Below, piece by piece: positions 46,410 to 58,731 of a DNA stretch of 64,000 bases. A program made the position numbers and the translations under genes. The number at the start of each line of letters is the position of its first letter. Position 1 is the stretch's first letter. Origin of the DNA: Gongronella butleri (Eukaryota > Mucoromycota > Mucoromycetes > Mucorales > Cunninghamellaceae); the NCBI GenBank assembly GCA_025201375.1, contig JAIWZP010000023.1:62001-126000 (forward strand), in the 5' to 3' direction. The notes beneath the pieces were generated by a model, which was given only the letters and a program-made list of their open reading frames with translations, had not been told where the DNA came from and made no database searches.

Positions 46410-47069
46410 TCATTGCTTGTTGGGCAGGAGGGCTGGGTCCTTTTCGACAACGAGAGCGCGGAGCCATTTTGCCTCCATCTCGAGTTCGCGGACGCGATGC
46501 TCCAATTGCTCGCACTTGGTCGACATGTCCTTTGCCTTTTGCTCAAGGGCTTGCTCACGCATCTTCTTCTTGAGGCGGAAGCGCGCGGATGCGGCAGTGT
46601 TGCGGCGACGCTTATCATCCTCAGGCGAAACGAGAGATTGAGTGTCGTCGTCGTCGTTGTTGGCGGCAGCAGCAGCAGGCAATGGCATGACGAGGGCGGG
46701 GTTGGGCACGGATAAAGGATCGGCAGGTGCGGGTGCAAGACGAGGCAGCCCAAGCATCGCGGTCGACGTCAAAAGATAATCATTCGCAAGATAGGGCGTG
46801 TGCGATGGCTCTTGCGATGGTTGTGCCTGCGTCGTTCCTAGAAAATGGATTGTCAGTGCCCCAATTCCTCTATTTCTTCTTCTCTTTTCAAAAGCCATGT
46901 ACGTACCAAAGAGCTTTTCCTTGTCTTCGTCGTGAAGAGCTGTACCGGGCGCGACGTCAAAGGTGAATTGGGCATTGGCCCACAATGACAAGTCGTCCGA
47001 AAAGCCCTCTTCTTTGTTGAGAACGGGCGAATCGGCGTTCAGCAGGTTCAAAGAAGAAATATAGGACAT
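46410..47069 (-). CDS. bZIP transcription factor, CYS-3/MetR type
   Basis: Exons (complement): 46907-47069 and 46410-46837; 196 aa. Residues 1-120 are acidic/Pro/Ala-rich, likely the activation region. The basic region KRRRNTAASARFRLKKK (130-146) has the N-x7-R signature (Asn134, Arg142) and is followed by the zipper (about 150-185, LEQKAKD...LEHRVRELEMEAKWL). The NTAASARFR-type core is typical of the CYS-3/MetR/Zip1 group, which activates sulfur-acquisition genes in ascomycetes, and of Gcn4/Atf4-like factors. Function is inferred at that level. Divergent from SPT7 (starts 295 bp apart). Confidence 0.88.
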   Translation of the reverse strand: MSYISSLNLLNADSPVLNKEEGFSDDLSLWANAQFTFDVAPGTALHDEDKEKLFGTYMAFEKRRRNRGIGALTIHFLGTTQAQPSQEPSHTPYLANDYLLTSTAMLGLPRLAPAPADPLSVPNPALVMPLPAAAAANNDDDDTQSLVSPEDDKRRRNTAASARFRLKKKMREQALEQKAKDMSTKCEQLEHRVRELEMEAKWLRALVVEKDPALLPNKQ

Positions 47070-47364
47070 GAAAAAAAAAGAAAGAAACGGGAAGAAAAAG
47101 AGAAAAGAAAAGAAAAAGGTGCGCATCGGCTCATCATGGGGCGATCAAAAATGCGGCCAAAAGGGCGCGGTCCAAAACAAGCAAGTCTCAATTCTATTTG
47201 GATCTCCCCTTGGGCCACACACAATTCATCTTTTTTTTTTTTTTTCTTCACTCACTTTCGGTTTCTTTTTGCTCTTTGCTTTTTTTTTTTTTTCTCTGTG
47301 TGCGTGTGTGAGCGTCTTTTTTTTTGTTTTTGTTTTTGTTGCTGCCTCGTGTCCACCGCTCTCC
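47070..47364. promoter_or_regulatory. Shared divergent promoter, bZIP and SPT7
   Basis: 295 bp with T runs (47228-47247, 47280-47293) and a GT-rich stretch (47295-47315). No specific sites are assigned. Confidence 0.5.
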
Positions 47365-50300
47365 ATGCTATCGTACGTTTACTCGGACCTGTGGCCACAG
47401 ATATCGTTTGTGCTTGCCAAGGAGATCGTGGAGAAGAAGCAGCACGTGTCCATGTTGACGCCATCCGAAGGCGAGTATTTTGAGCAAGCGACCAAGACGC
47501 TAGCACAGTGGGTGGCGTTCCTTGCGCTTGCCACGGACTCGCCGCTGACGGAATTGGACACGTCGTCGTTCCGCGTACGCGCTTTGCTGTATGAGCAGTT
47601 CATTCCGCATTTATTCCACGCGAATCGCCCCTGTTGCCAACACTTGCAAGTCGACTGGCGCCAATTGGCAGCCAAGGCACACGCCCTCGCGCCGCCTGAC
47701 CAGGCAGACATTGATCTCGCCAAGCACGCATTTGAACAACAGCGCATCGAACAGCTCAAAAAGATGCAAGATCACCAAGACGACGATGACGCCAATGACC
47801 AGACACCCGAGCGCCACTCGACGCCCATGAGCGCCACGCCCATGCATCACGCCAATGGCCACACAGACGATCAGGACACACCCATCGACAAAAATGCGTC
47901 ACAAATCAATACCACCGATACCGACAAGATCCCGCTCTTGGATGTCTACCACTCGCTTGAATCTGACCAAGCCGTCATGATTGACGAGCAAAAACTAAAG
48001 GTAAAAACATAAAAACAAACGAACCACGCGTCCACGCCGCCAGAAACGCGTCATGTGTGCTCAACCTTCCCATTTTTCTTTTTTTACACTTAGGAATACG
48101 AAGCACAAGCAGCATTGAACGAAGAGGAAGAGAAGGAAAAGACAGAAGATCATTCGGTAAACCCATTTTTGACGCGTCGCGCCCTGTCATGCTTATCTGA
48201 TCGCCCTTTTTTCCTTTTTTTTCAGCTTTCCATGTTCAACACGGACGGCAACTTCACGCTAAAGTATCTTCTCAAGGGCATCACCGCCAATCGTGACACG
48301 TCGGCCATAAGTGACAAGGAATTGCAGGATCTTCTCTCCGATTTTAAGCCTCATCGCTCCAAATGGGCCAACGACGATAAGCAGGGCCAAGAGGAGCTCT
48401 ATGATGCCATGGAAAAAGTTCTCCAGGACCTCAAGAATTACACTGTAAGCACAAGCATGCGTGGTGGGGTCTTTGAATGGCTCATTTTTCTCACCTTTTT
48501 TTTTTTTTTTTGTTTTTTGTTTTTAGCAACACTCGGGCCCCTTTTTGAACAAAGTCAGCAAGCGCGAGGCACCCGACTACTTTGACAGTAAGTTTGCTCT
48601 TGATCCAATTGCCCATTGTACATGCTCTCATTGGAGAACTTTTTTTATAGTCATCAAACGCCCAATGGATCTTGGCACGGTGTCGAAGAAACTGAAGCAG
48701 CTGGAATACAAGTCCAAGAACCAATTTGCAGAGGACTTGTATCTGATTTACGACAATTGCCTTGCGTACAACACCAATCCGGCTAGCGAGTATCGTAAGC
48801 ATGCCGCGGCCATGCGGCGCAGGACCGACAAGCTTCTTGGTCGCGTGCCAAACATCATCATCAAGGATAAAAACGAGCCCGAGCCAGAGGACGATGGCGA
48901 CGACGCGAGCGACGATGACCAGGAAGACAAGGGACGCGTCTCTGGCAAGGTAAAGAAAAAAATTGGAGAAAAATGGAAAAAAATTGAAAAAATTGAAAAA
49001 AAGGCCATTGGATGCTCATTTGTGCTTTATTTCCCCTCTTTTTCTTTTTTAAAAAAAGTCGTCCGGCAAGCACAAGCAGCCGATGAAGCAGCTGAAAAAG
49101 GACGAGTCTGCGCCTGCAGAATCGACGGATCGGGCATCGCGTGAGCGATCTTTGACACGCGGATCGAGTGCTGCGCCGACGGACTCGATTGCGGGCGACA
49201 CGGACCGCGACATGTCGCCTGCTGTGTACGACGCGCACATCAAATACGGCGGCAAGCACCCCAAGGGCCAGGTCGCGGACAGGGACGACGATGACGATGA
49301 AAAGGACCTGGAATTGGCCGATCTGCGCGACCAAGTGTGGCGCGAAGTGACGAAAAAGACGCGTGCCGAATTGGTCCGCGACTGGATGGACCAGAGCCAC
49401 GAGCCGTTTGGTGAGCAGGTTGCGCTTGTGCGGTCGACCATTGCCATGGAACGCTTCTCGATGATGGAGCATGTGCACGACAAGACAAATGTCGTGCGCA
49501 AACTGATCCGATGCCCCGACAAGAATCTCATCCAATGGACAGACCGCCGCCGCCCCGCAGACGCGAGTCTGTACGACCACGACATTGACCTCGACTCGAG
49601 CGATGACGAAATCCTCGACGCCTTCTTCTCACGCAAGATCGCAAAGCCCAAACACGCCGACGACGACGATGCCACGCGCCAGGATCTCTTTTTGCCAGAA
49701 TACCAGATCACTGCGGGTGTCCCCGAGATGCCAGACCACCTGAACGAAGAGTACAAACGCGACAGACACGCATCACAGCCCCAGCCACGCTTGCTGCGCA
49801 AAAACTCCATCGACTCCGCCATGGACGACCTCCCTCCAGCGCTCGATGACAAGGGGTATGATAAAACGCGTGAAAAAATTCAAAAAAATCAAAAAACAAG
49901 CCCAATTCTCACTTTTTTTTTTCCTATTTTCCCTATGTTCTCTTTTTTCCGCCTTTTTTTATGTTTTGCCGTTCAATAGGTACACGGACATTTCTGTGGG
50001 TGTCCATCCTGTCGCTGTTTTCCCCAACCATGGCCTCAATCCCTTGATCGATCGAAACATCAGCTGTCTTTTGCAAATTCGCCGTGTTTACGCCAAATGC
50101 AAGACCATTCGCAACAATGCCTCGGTAAGAAATTGGAAACATAGGCAATGGCTATTCACAATGAGTTGCTAACACTCGCATTTTTATTTTTATTTTTATT
50201 TTATTTATTTATTTATTTACGCGTAGCTGGCAACCATTGCCTTTGATGAAGACGCCGACACTCCCGAAATGACGACATTGTCGCCTCTGCCCGTCGACCA

Positions 50301-51809
50301 CAAGCATTTGGCCATTACGGATAGCGGGCTTAGCCCATTGCCGTCGTCATCCGCCACCACGCTCGTCGATCCACTCTCTAGCAACAGCAGCAGCAACAGC
50401 GCCATCATTGAGCCGCCCGCGCTCATCCTAAACGACAACACCGCGCGCGACCTGTTCCAGCTCATCACCACCAAGCTGCTCGCGCATGCCGGCTTCGAGG
50501 GTGTGCAGGCCAATGCGCTGCGCGTCATCAATGACGTGGCCGTCGATTATATCAGCAACATGGGCAAAGTGCTGCGTGCCTACATGGACGACTATAGCAC
50601 CAAAATGTCCAGCGAGGTAAGAAACAAAAAAAATTCGCAAAAGACGCGTCATGCTTATCAGGACGCCGCGTTTTAGGAAATCTTGTTGCATACCCTGTAC
50701 GAAAATGGCGTCACGCAACTAACGCAATTGGACACTTATATCCACGACGATGTCGAGCGCTATGGCTATCGACTGGATGACGTGCACAGGCGGCTACAGT
50801 CATCTTACCAAGATCTTGTCAATGTAAATCCTCCTTTTCCGTGTTTTTTCTTTTATTCACCGTTTCTTTTTTTAACTTTTCAAGGGCTCGGCCGAGGAAA
50901 ACACGGCCGTGGATGAAGATGCCATTTTCCAGGAGGATGATACCTTTGTCACGTAAGCAGCCAGCACGCGTTTTCTCTCAGCTTTGGGCGAAAAAAAAGG
51001 CACTCACGTTACCTGTTTTATTCTTTTCAAGTGGTCTCTTTGGTGAAGATTTGGGCGAGGATTACTTTGGCTTCAAGGACCTCGGCCTTGATCAAGAACT
51101 TGGCCTCCATTCATCCTCCGTAAGAGAAGGACGCGAAAAACACGCTTTTGAAGCGAAAACGACGCGTTCATGCGCCTGACCCCCCTTTTTTTTACGTCTA
51201 GATCCCCGCTCGTCTGTGGTTTGGGCGCAACAAGGATAACAAGAGCGCGTTGACGCCTTCCAGCAAAGGTAATAGCATAAATACCACGTGGAATCACATT
51301 TTAACACAATTATTTTCTTTTTTGTGTACACAGAGCCGCAGTACAAGTATCCACCACGCCCGCCATTCACACCTGTGACGTCGAGCAAGCAGGTGATTGG
51401 GCTGCTGCAGCCCTACTTTGAACAGAAGCTGGCGGATGCTGAGGAAAGGCTCGTTGAGGACGAATTCAACACAAATATTCGTTACAGACGCCCGCGGTAC
51501 CCACCATTGCAGCAGAGCACGTCCAGCAGCAGCCGCAAAAAGCAAAAGGACTATGCGGCCAGCGACAAAAAGGCCAAGCGCAAGCGACCCACCGAGGAAA
51601 TCCTCGCTGAGCGTGCCGAAAAGCGCCGTCTCAAGATGGAAGAAAAGGAAAAGAAGCTTGCCGAGCGCGAGCAAAAGCGCCGTCTCCGTGAAGAAATGAA
51701 GGACAAGGAGCGCCAGGCAAAGCTTGAAGCAAAGGAGCGAAAAGCGCAGGCTCGGAAACTCTCCAAACAGTCGCAAAGCGCCGCTTCCCCCTCTGTCACG
51801 GACGACTAG
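47365..51809 (+). CDS. SPT7: SAGA subunit Spt7 (bromodomain, histone fold)
   Basis: Exons 47365-48000, 48094-48156, 48226-48444, 48527-48587, 48651-48949, 49059-49855, 49980-50124, 50227-50616, 50677-50823, 50885-50952, 51032-51119, 51202-51268 and 51334-51809; 1151 aa. Scaffold of the SAGA co-activator. A bromodomain spans about 285-390 (SGPFLNKVSKREAPDYF, IIKRPMDLGTV, CLAYNTNP) with the acetyl-lysine Asn kept (YN near 367). A long middle part contains the Spt7-typical YTDISVGVHP and RNISCLLQIRRVY stretches. A histone fold follows (about 740-810, ARDLFQLITTKLLAHAGFEG). The tail is a Lys/Glu/Arg coiled region (about 1060-1140). AATAAA near 51959. Confidence 0.93.
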
Positions 51810-52624
51810 TCACCCCGTCCCTTTTATTTTATCGCTTTTCCTCGTCTCTTTTTCTGCTCGTACCATCCCCATCAATGCCCTCATTGACTCTTGCATACTT
51901 TTCAATTGTTTTACTTGATCCCCGCGGCCTCTTCGCTTTTCTTACTTGTACATATTCAAATAAAATGATACTTTTTTACTCCCCAATCATACCATTCAGC
52001 GTGCGCGTCGTCGTCAACAAACAAAAAAGAAGCTCAATTGATAAGTAAAAATTCGTTACAAGGATCATTTTATCGAAAAAAATCTTTGATTGTGCTTTTC
52101 TTGATAATGTAACCGACTCATCATTCTCAATGCTTGATCTACAAGTGAATCAAAGAATAGACGACAAGTTTGGCGCTATTTAGATGGGACAAACTCAGGC
52201 AAAGCATGCAAAAGGCGAAAAAAAGGAGTAAATACGGGTTTGCTGACCATTGCTGTCGTCCGATTTCTCTCAAATATTAACACGCTATGGATGTTGGCCA
52301 TTGAATACACTTAGGGTAAAATTTGAAAAGCTACAATGTATGAATTGTAGTGTAATTGGCATTGTGACATTCTCTATAATAATTAAAGATCGGCCGGCGC
52401 AACTCAAATGATTGTTGTCACACAAGGCGGTGTGCTCAATGCCCAAATCGGCACACGTGCGTCCGCATGAATCCTTTTGCGCTCTCGGGCCGGTCTCCGA
52501 AATGGCAAATTCTGGGTTTTACAAGGAGGCGTGAGGCAAACGGCCCATTTTTGTCCCTTTTTCCCTTTTCCTTCCGCCTTTTTTCTTTTTATTTATTTGT
52601 GTCGTCTCTGTGTGTTGCGCGAGT
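51810..52624. other. Intergenic region
   Basis: SPT7 3' flank with AATAAA near 51959, about 500 bp of AT-rich unique DNA, then a pyrimidine-rich leader (52550-52600) for the next gene. No gene was recognised. Confidence 0.6.
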
Positions 52625-54496
52625 ATGAAGGGCAAGACAAGGACGACAGCGGCTCTTGCGCTTGTTAGCACAGCGGTGTTGCTAGCCACAGGGCTCGCCC
52701 TTTACTTTTACACTCGGCCACCAGTGCAAAAGGAGAATAAGGACGAGAAACCAGGCAACAGAAAGAAAAGTAAGTTGTTGTGCCTCATTCAAGAGCGCGC
52801 AACAGGCGAAAAAAAAAAAGACTCAATTGACCCCCTTTTTCATTATTTTGCGGTATCATACAGAACGCGCGGCCAAGCGTGAGCGTAAAATTTCAACGGC
52901 AGCATCGACGCGGCGCGAGCGCAAGACATCGACGACCAAGCGTGAACGCAAGATTTCGTCGTCGGCATCGACGCTGACGCCACCAGCGGCCCCGTCACAT
53001 AAGCGCGATCCTCAAGCACTGGTGCAATTCGTGCTCGATCAGGTGGCAAAGGAGACGTTCCCCACGTCGACCGAGGAAAAGGAGTCGTTTTTCATGACGC
53101 AGGTGTCGCAAGGCGAGGGGCTCGTCGCAAAAGGTAAAAAAAAAGACATTTTTCACGGCCAATTCGAAAGCCGCGACTCATTTTCTTTCACTTTTTTTTT
53201 TTTTATTCAAAGGCGAGGCATATTACGATGACAGTGTGTTGCCCTTTTACCGCGCACTCAAGGTGTATCCCAAGCCACTTGACCTGATCATGCTTTTACA
53301 AAAATCGGTGCCTGATCCCGTGTTCCAGATCATCATCAGCGTGATGAGCCTCGAGGTACAATTGCAATGCGTCGTCCTCCCACGCGCGTCAATGTGCTTA
53401 CGCCACTTTTTTTTTTTTGTATTTTTTTTATCTCCATGCAGCAAAAACAGATGCAGCTTGGGTTTTACGAGCGATTCCCTGCCAAGGAGACAAATGTGAC
53501 GCTTGCCGAATTGCCGTCCTTGTCGTCGGACGGGTCTGTGCGGCGCGGTCTCGTGACGCGTGGGCCTATTGGCGCGGGTCACGTCGTGTACCGTGAGACC
53601 CCTATGGTGTGTGCTTTGTTTCCGCGGTTTGAGGGCACGCGGTGCCATTTCTGCTTTTTGCCCCTGGATGGCGACGGCGACCACAGCGCAGTCGTGGCGT
53701 GTACAAGCTGCGATGTGCGATTCTGCAGCGTGGGATGTCAGCGGTCGAGCTGGACGCTGGAGCACCAATTTTTGTGCACGAGCCACTATGCAGACAGCCG
53801 CGAAAGCAAGCTGTGGGCGTCCATGAGCGATGAAGGCAACAAAAATGGACATGAAGATCTGTATCCTCACATGATTGCAAGGTTTCTGGCGTCGATGGTG
53901 GCAGAAGAAGCGCAAAAAAGCCAAGCAAATGGCACATTCATCTCGTCTTGGGACCACATAGATCGGTTCCGGTATCTGGAGACACTGTCGACCGATAACA
54001 CCGTGGCTGAGATGCAACTTATCAAGGATGCATTGACCAACAAGGTGCCCGGCATTGACGAATTCCTGACCGACGACATATACCTTATGCTCAAGGGCAA
54101 ATTCACCTACAACACGTACCCTGTGCATGATGCACAAGGCTCAACGACGCCCTCCTCCATCGCCGATTCGCACGATAATGAATCATCGACCTCCACATTG
54201 GTAAAAAACAGAGAAAAAAAAGGGAGAAAAAACATAAATCATGACGCGACACGACTCGCTCACCTTTTTCTTTCGAGTAGATGGAAGAGCCCTATCGCGT
54301 GATCCCAGCGTTGGCGAGTCAGGCCGTCATTGGCGTGGGCTTGTACAAGATTTCGACGTATCTTGGTCAAGCTGCCGCCGGCAATGCCAATGTCAAGATG
54401 GAATTCTCGCGCGACACCAACGAACTGACAATTGTGGCTCTCAGGGACCTGGAGACCAACGAAGAGCTCCTCATGGACTTTATTTATCCCGGCTAA
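52625..54496 (+). CDS. TOM20 receptor fused to MYND/SET-like domain
   Basis: Exons 52625-52769, 52864-53133, 53213-53355, 53442-54200 and 54281-54496; 510 aa in one frame. Residues 8-30 form a membrane anchor followed by a Lys/Arg/Glu-rich stretch. Residues about 100-186 match TOM20 (ESFFMTQVSQGEGLVAKGEA, FYRALKVYPKPLDL, QKSVPDPVF), the mitochondrial outer-membrane presequence receptor. Residues 187-510 resemble a SMYD/SET protein: RRGLVTRGPIGAG, then a full MYND finger (Cys254, 257, 273, 276, 281, 285, His294, Cys298) and SET-end ALRDLETNEELLMDFIYPG. The canonical NHSC-x-PN core is replaced by GQAAAGNAN, so methyltransferase activity is doubtful. Two unspliced neighbouring genes are the alternative, but no stop or start separates them. 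Confidence 0.85.
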
Positions 54497-54692
54497 ATTC
54501 AAATTTATGCAATAGAAACACCATAAAAAAAGAACACTTGATGCATTGCTTGAGCGCACGGGCCAAGTGGCGCGTTTGCGGAGTTTATGGCAAGGTGCAT
54601 GAATTATGTGCATGCTCCATGTGCATGAATGTAAAAGGGGGGGTATGCATGAATGTTGATTTTCTTTATGCCAAAAAGAAGGATGATGCAAT

Positions 54693-57600
54693 CTATGAGG
54701 CGTCGGTGTCGGTGTTTTGCGGTGCCATTGCCTCGCGCAGGAGCTGTTCTTGGACGATTTTGATAACATTGACCCATTCTTCCTTTGCCTGGCGATTGGC
54801 GGCCAAAAAGTGGAAGCGTGTGCCCTTGGCATTGAACCGCTGGTCTGTGGGGTAGACAAGGATGCGCTGGCGCTTGGGTGAAAAGACACGTCGCGGCTTG
54901 GGGAACCACAGCGTGAACGAGCATTCGTGATTCGCGTCGGTTGCAATGAGTCCATTGGCAAAAAGGCGCGACGGCCGATCGTCGTTCCACGCGTCGCTTC
55001 CAGATCCAGTAAGCGCCGCGCGCCCACCTCCCGCACCGCCGCTACCGCCACCGCCAGCGCGTCCACGGTGCCTGGCACGCGATGCCCAGCCCGAAAACAC
55101 GTATGCATTCGCAAGATCAAACGATGATTTGCGCTCATGCACTGCGGTCACCTCGGGTTCGCCCGTCGTCGCCGACCGCGCGTACACATTATAGTAATGC
55201 AGCCACCCATCGGCCGTCAGAATGAATTGGCGCTGACTAAACACGCTCTGGTCGCGTTGCATGTACAGAATTCCCGATTTCTAGTGAAAAAAAAACCAAT
55301 TGAATACTTTTTGCCACCAATCATAATAAAAAAAAAAGCATCTTACCGCGACATCCTGGCATTGTTCAAAGATGCAAAGGTTCCAAATGCGTGTGTCGAC
55401 CTTGGGTTCCGGTGGTGATGATGTGATTTGTGATGGCGTGTCAATTGGAGTGGTAAAATTGGGCTGATCGCAATACACGTCGCGCTCAGCTTCGAGATGC
55501 GCCTTGTAGTACGTGATCAAGTTGGACAGACACGTCACCCATTGCTCGCAAGTCGAATTGTCAAATGCCTGGTGCAAAAAAAAAATAACAAAGACGCGTC
55601 AAATCACATTTTCCATTCTTTTTTTTGTTTTTTTTTGACCTACTTTGAGCTTGATGCACAGGCCATTGTTCATGACCAATTCCAAGAGACTGCCGTGCTG
55701 TCGACGAGGATGCGCGCTTGAGGAGGCCTCGTGGCCATGGAAAAGCGGTGTGGACGAGGAAGCGGCGATGGACGAGATGGCACTGGTCGCATAGAAGGCA
55801 TGATCATCGCTATCCCCATCATCGGGATCGGCAAATGCGCGGCGGACGTACGCAACCTCGGTCAAGTCAATGTACCCCTTGGCATTCTTGATCAAGTTCA
55901 TGCGACGCCGCAATTCGGCCGTCTGCCATTCGCTGCTGATCTCATGGGTGTTGCCCGCAAAGGGTGTGATGGCCGTCGCGTACGGCGACGTTGGCGTGGG
56001 CTGCGACCTGTGTGTGCCCAGACCAAGGAGGTCGTGTTCCGGCGCGACAAACGTGCATGGGTCGGGACTCGACGCCTTGCCCGACGACATGTAGAATAAA
56101 AACGACCGAAAAGTTGCAAAATACAACCTGTTCCGCCGCCACCGCGACGCTGCACTCATGTTGCCCTTGAAGTCGCTCACGCGGTGCAGAAACCCCTCGA
56201 CCGGTGGTGGCTCCTATCCAAAAAAAAAAAACCATTAAAAAATCTATTAATGGCATGCCAATTCATTCTTTTTTCATGATATTTACTTTGAGTTCCATGC
56301 GATCGTTCAGCACCACCTTGTGTGGCATGTGCTGCGTGTACCGTAATTGCAGCTGGTGCGTCTGAAAAATAAACATTAAAAAAAAATTAAAAAAAAGTTA
56401 AAAGTTAAAAAAAAAAAAACGAGCCGATGTGCTTGTCACGCTTTACATGTTCAATGATTTGCGGGCCCATGATGAGATCGGCGCGTGCATCGTGCTTCAT
56501 GTCGTATTGCCAATGGATCCATTCGGCGCGGTCGCCTCTTATCCAGCAGAGCGCCATGTCCTTGCCGCGAATCAAATCATCCTCCTCGAGCAGATCCACC
56601 ACGGCCGTTTTGACCTGCTCAGCGGTCACATAGTAGCGCGCGTCAATGGCGCGCGTCGCGGTTGTATGGCTGTGGTTGTCGTCCGTGTCGCTAGATGAGC
56701 TGGTGTCGCTGTCAAACACGAGTGGAATATGCAATCGCAAGTCGAGCGATGGCACGTACACGTCGCACGCAAGAGGGAGCGGCGCCTTGCAGTCGTCCGG
56801 CAATGCTCGATAGATGGCAAGATACCATTCCTGGCATAGTGTCTTGGACCGTGCCAGGAAAAGCAGCGTCAACGAATCCTTGCCCGTGCCAAAATGCACG
56901 TAAAACGAATAATCCAGTGGCGATGATAATGCGAGTGTCACCGGGTTGGATGTGTCTCCCAGTGGCACGTGGTATTGCCGCTTGCGCTTGGGCCAGATGA
57001 GCCCCTATAATAAAAAGAAGGAGAGACAATGAGTCGTCCACGCATATTCATAACAAAAGTGAGAAGTTACGGGTGAATCATAGCAGTCCAATGCGTTTGG
57101 GGTGAGCAACACCTCAAGCTGGTGCCACGGGTCAGTGCGGGTTGCCATTTTCTGGGCTGCCCGATAGGAGGAAGGCTCGCGCGAGAAGCCCATGAGGGCG
57201 GCACATAAAAGGATGTCATGTTTCAGCACACCTGTCGTGGGATTGCCGGGGTCCTTTCTTAGGCTGGATGGCAAGTGCGGCGTGAAAACTGGCCCTGCCT
57301 TGCGCCAGAGCAAAGGTACGGCTGGCACCGGCGGTGTCGATGCATCTTCAAGATCGTCATGGTGGTGTCGGTGATGATGTCGATGAACATGCTGCTTGTA
57401 TTGCTTGATTTTGCGCAATCGGCGTGTCAATGACGAATGCAGCGGTCGGCGCGGCTTTGTCGGCGGTGGACGCACGGTGGCGACCGACGACGACGACGAC
57501 GACGGCGACGACGTGGACGTGGATTGAATAGAAGACGACACAGAAAGCGCAGGCGACACGGGGCGTGGCATCAAAAAAGTCGCGTCCGGCCGAGACAAAA

Positions 57601-57995
57601 ACGTCGCGTCTGGAGGTGTCAAGGACGTGGACGCGGTTGTCGTCAATTGGCGCTCGGGCCACTCGGGCGACGATGCCTGCGCAAATTCCGAATTGGCCGT
57701 CATAAAGCTGCTTTGCGACAGGCTGTTTTTCTGTGGCGGCGGTGCAGGTCGTACCGTATGTTCTTGTGAACTCGACGGCTCTCTGCAGAACATAAGCGCC
57801 CGTGTCAGAACTCCAAATTCGCCCCCCCCCCTCCCCGCATATGCCAAGATATTACCGAGTCGGCGTCGCAGACCTTATGCTTGGCGCGCAGGACGATGAC
57901 GCACAGTGGAATGGCTCGGGCGCCTTCTCGTCCAATGGCCCTATGAGAATGCGGAACGAGCTTTTCACCTTGTCATTGCAAGCAGTCGTCACCAT
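54693..57995 (-). CDS. Tandem-PH protein, Spo71/Mug56-like
   Basis: Exons (complement): 57856-57995, 57071-57782, 56447-57004, 56287-56361, 55644-56213, 55347-55568 and 54693-55280; 954 aa. The N-terminus has a FRILIGPLDEKAP stretch, then a Ser/Pro/His-rich region (about 50-260) with a His cluster. A first PH-like region lies at about 290-370 (KRKRQYHV...LLFLARSK). Then come LRLHIPL, MALCWIRGDRAEWIHW, PPPVEGFLHRVSDF and RRNRLYFATFRSFLFYM (second, split PH), AKGYIDLTEV, and a last block ending in HFLAANRQAKEEWVN. The layout recalls fungal Spo71/Mug56 proteins that act at the forespore membrane; this assignment is inferred. Convergent with the TOM20 fusion gene. Confidence 0.78.
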
Positions 57996-58731
57996 GGAGC
58001 AACAAAAGGAATAAAAAAAATAAAAAAAGTTGAAAAAATGGCACGGACGGGCCACCGCCCGAGCGCATGTCCTTTTTCTGTTTTCACTTGACACTCCGAT
58101 ACTTTTTTTTTTCGGACGCACTCCGAATTGAAAGAGCGTGTCGCGTAAAAAAAAAACTAAAAAAAAAAAGCTACTGTTACTTGGATGTCACTTTTTATTT
58201 TTATTTTTCGCTACTGACATGCAAACCTGAGGTACGTATATGACGCCTCGCTTAATAAGAACAGTAACAGATGCCATTGCTGCGGCAGGGTGCCATTGAC
58301 AAGGCATGGCAAGATCATGAATTTACCTTTTTCATAGCATTTTTCGTGCCATTCCTTGCCGCTTTGGTCTTCCGAAGCCAAACACGTTCTGTACGCTACA
58401 GTGTTTTTGCGTGTCTTGTTCATCCCTGAGCCGCGTGCTCCATGTACAGTATGAACCACCCAAGTGAGCTTTTTTTTATTCCTTGAAAACATAAAAAACA
58501 ACAAAATACACGTTCATTTGGCGTGCAATTTCGAAGAAGGCGCCATTCTGCACTTGTAATTTGTGCCATAAAAGTACATATGACCTTGAATTACTGATGG
58601 GGAGGATTTTGCACGATGCTCAGAAAGAATTTCAAGGTGTAGAAATTGAGACCAGATGGAAAAAAAAATGCCTGTTTGGTGTTTTCTTCATGACGCTCAT
58701 TTTTCTGCAATCCTGCTATCGTAGTCTGAGT
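57996..58731. other. Intergenic region
   Basis: Upstream of the PH-protein gene and 3' flank of PRP31. Contains A/T runs and one TACAGTA (58446 area). A plus-strand open frame at 58561-58926 overlaps PRP31's last exon antisense and was not accepted. Confidence 0.5.
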
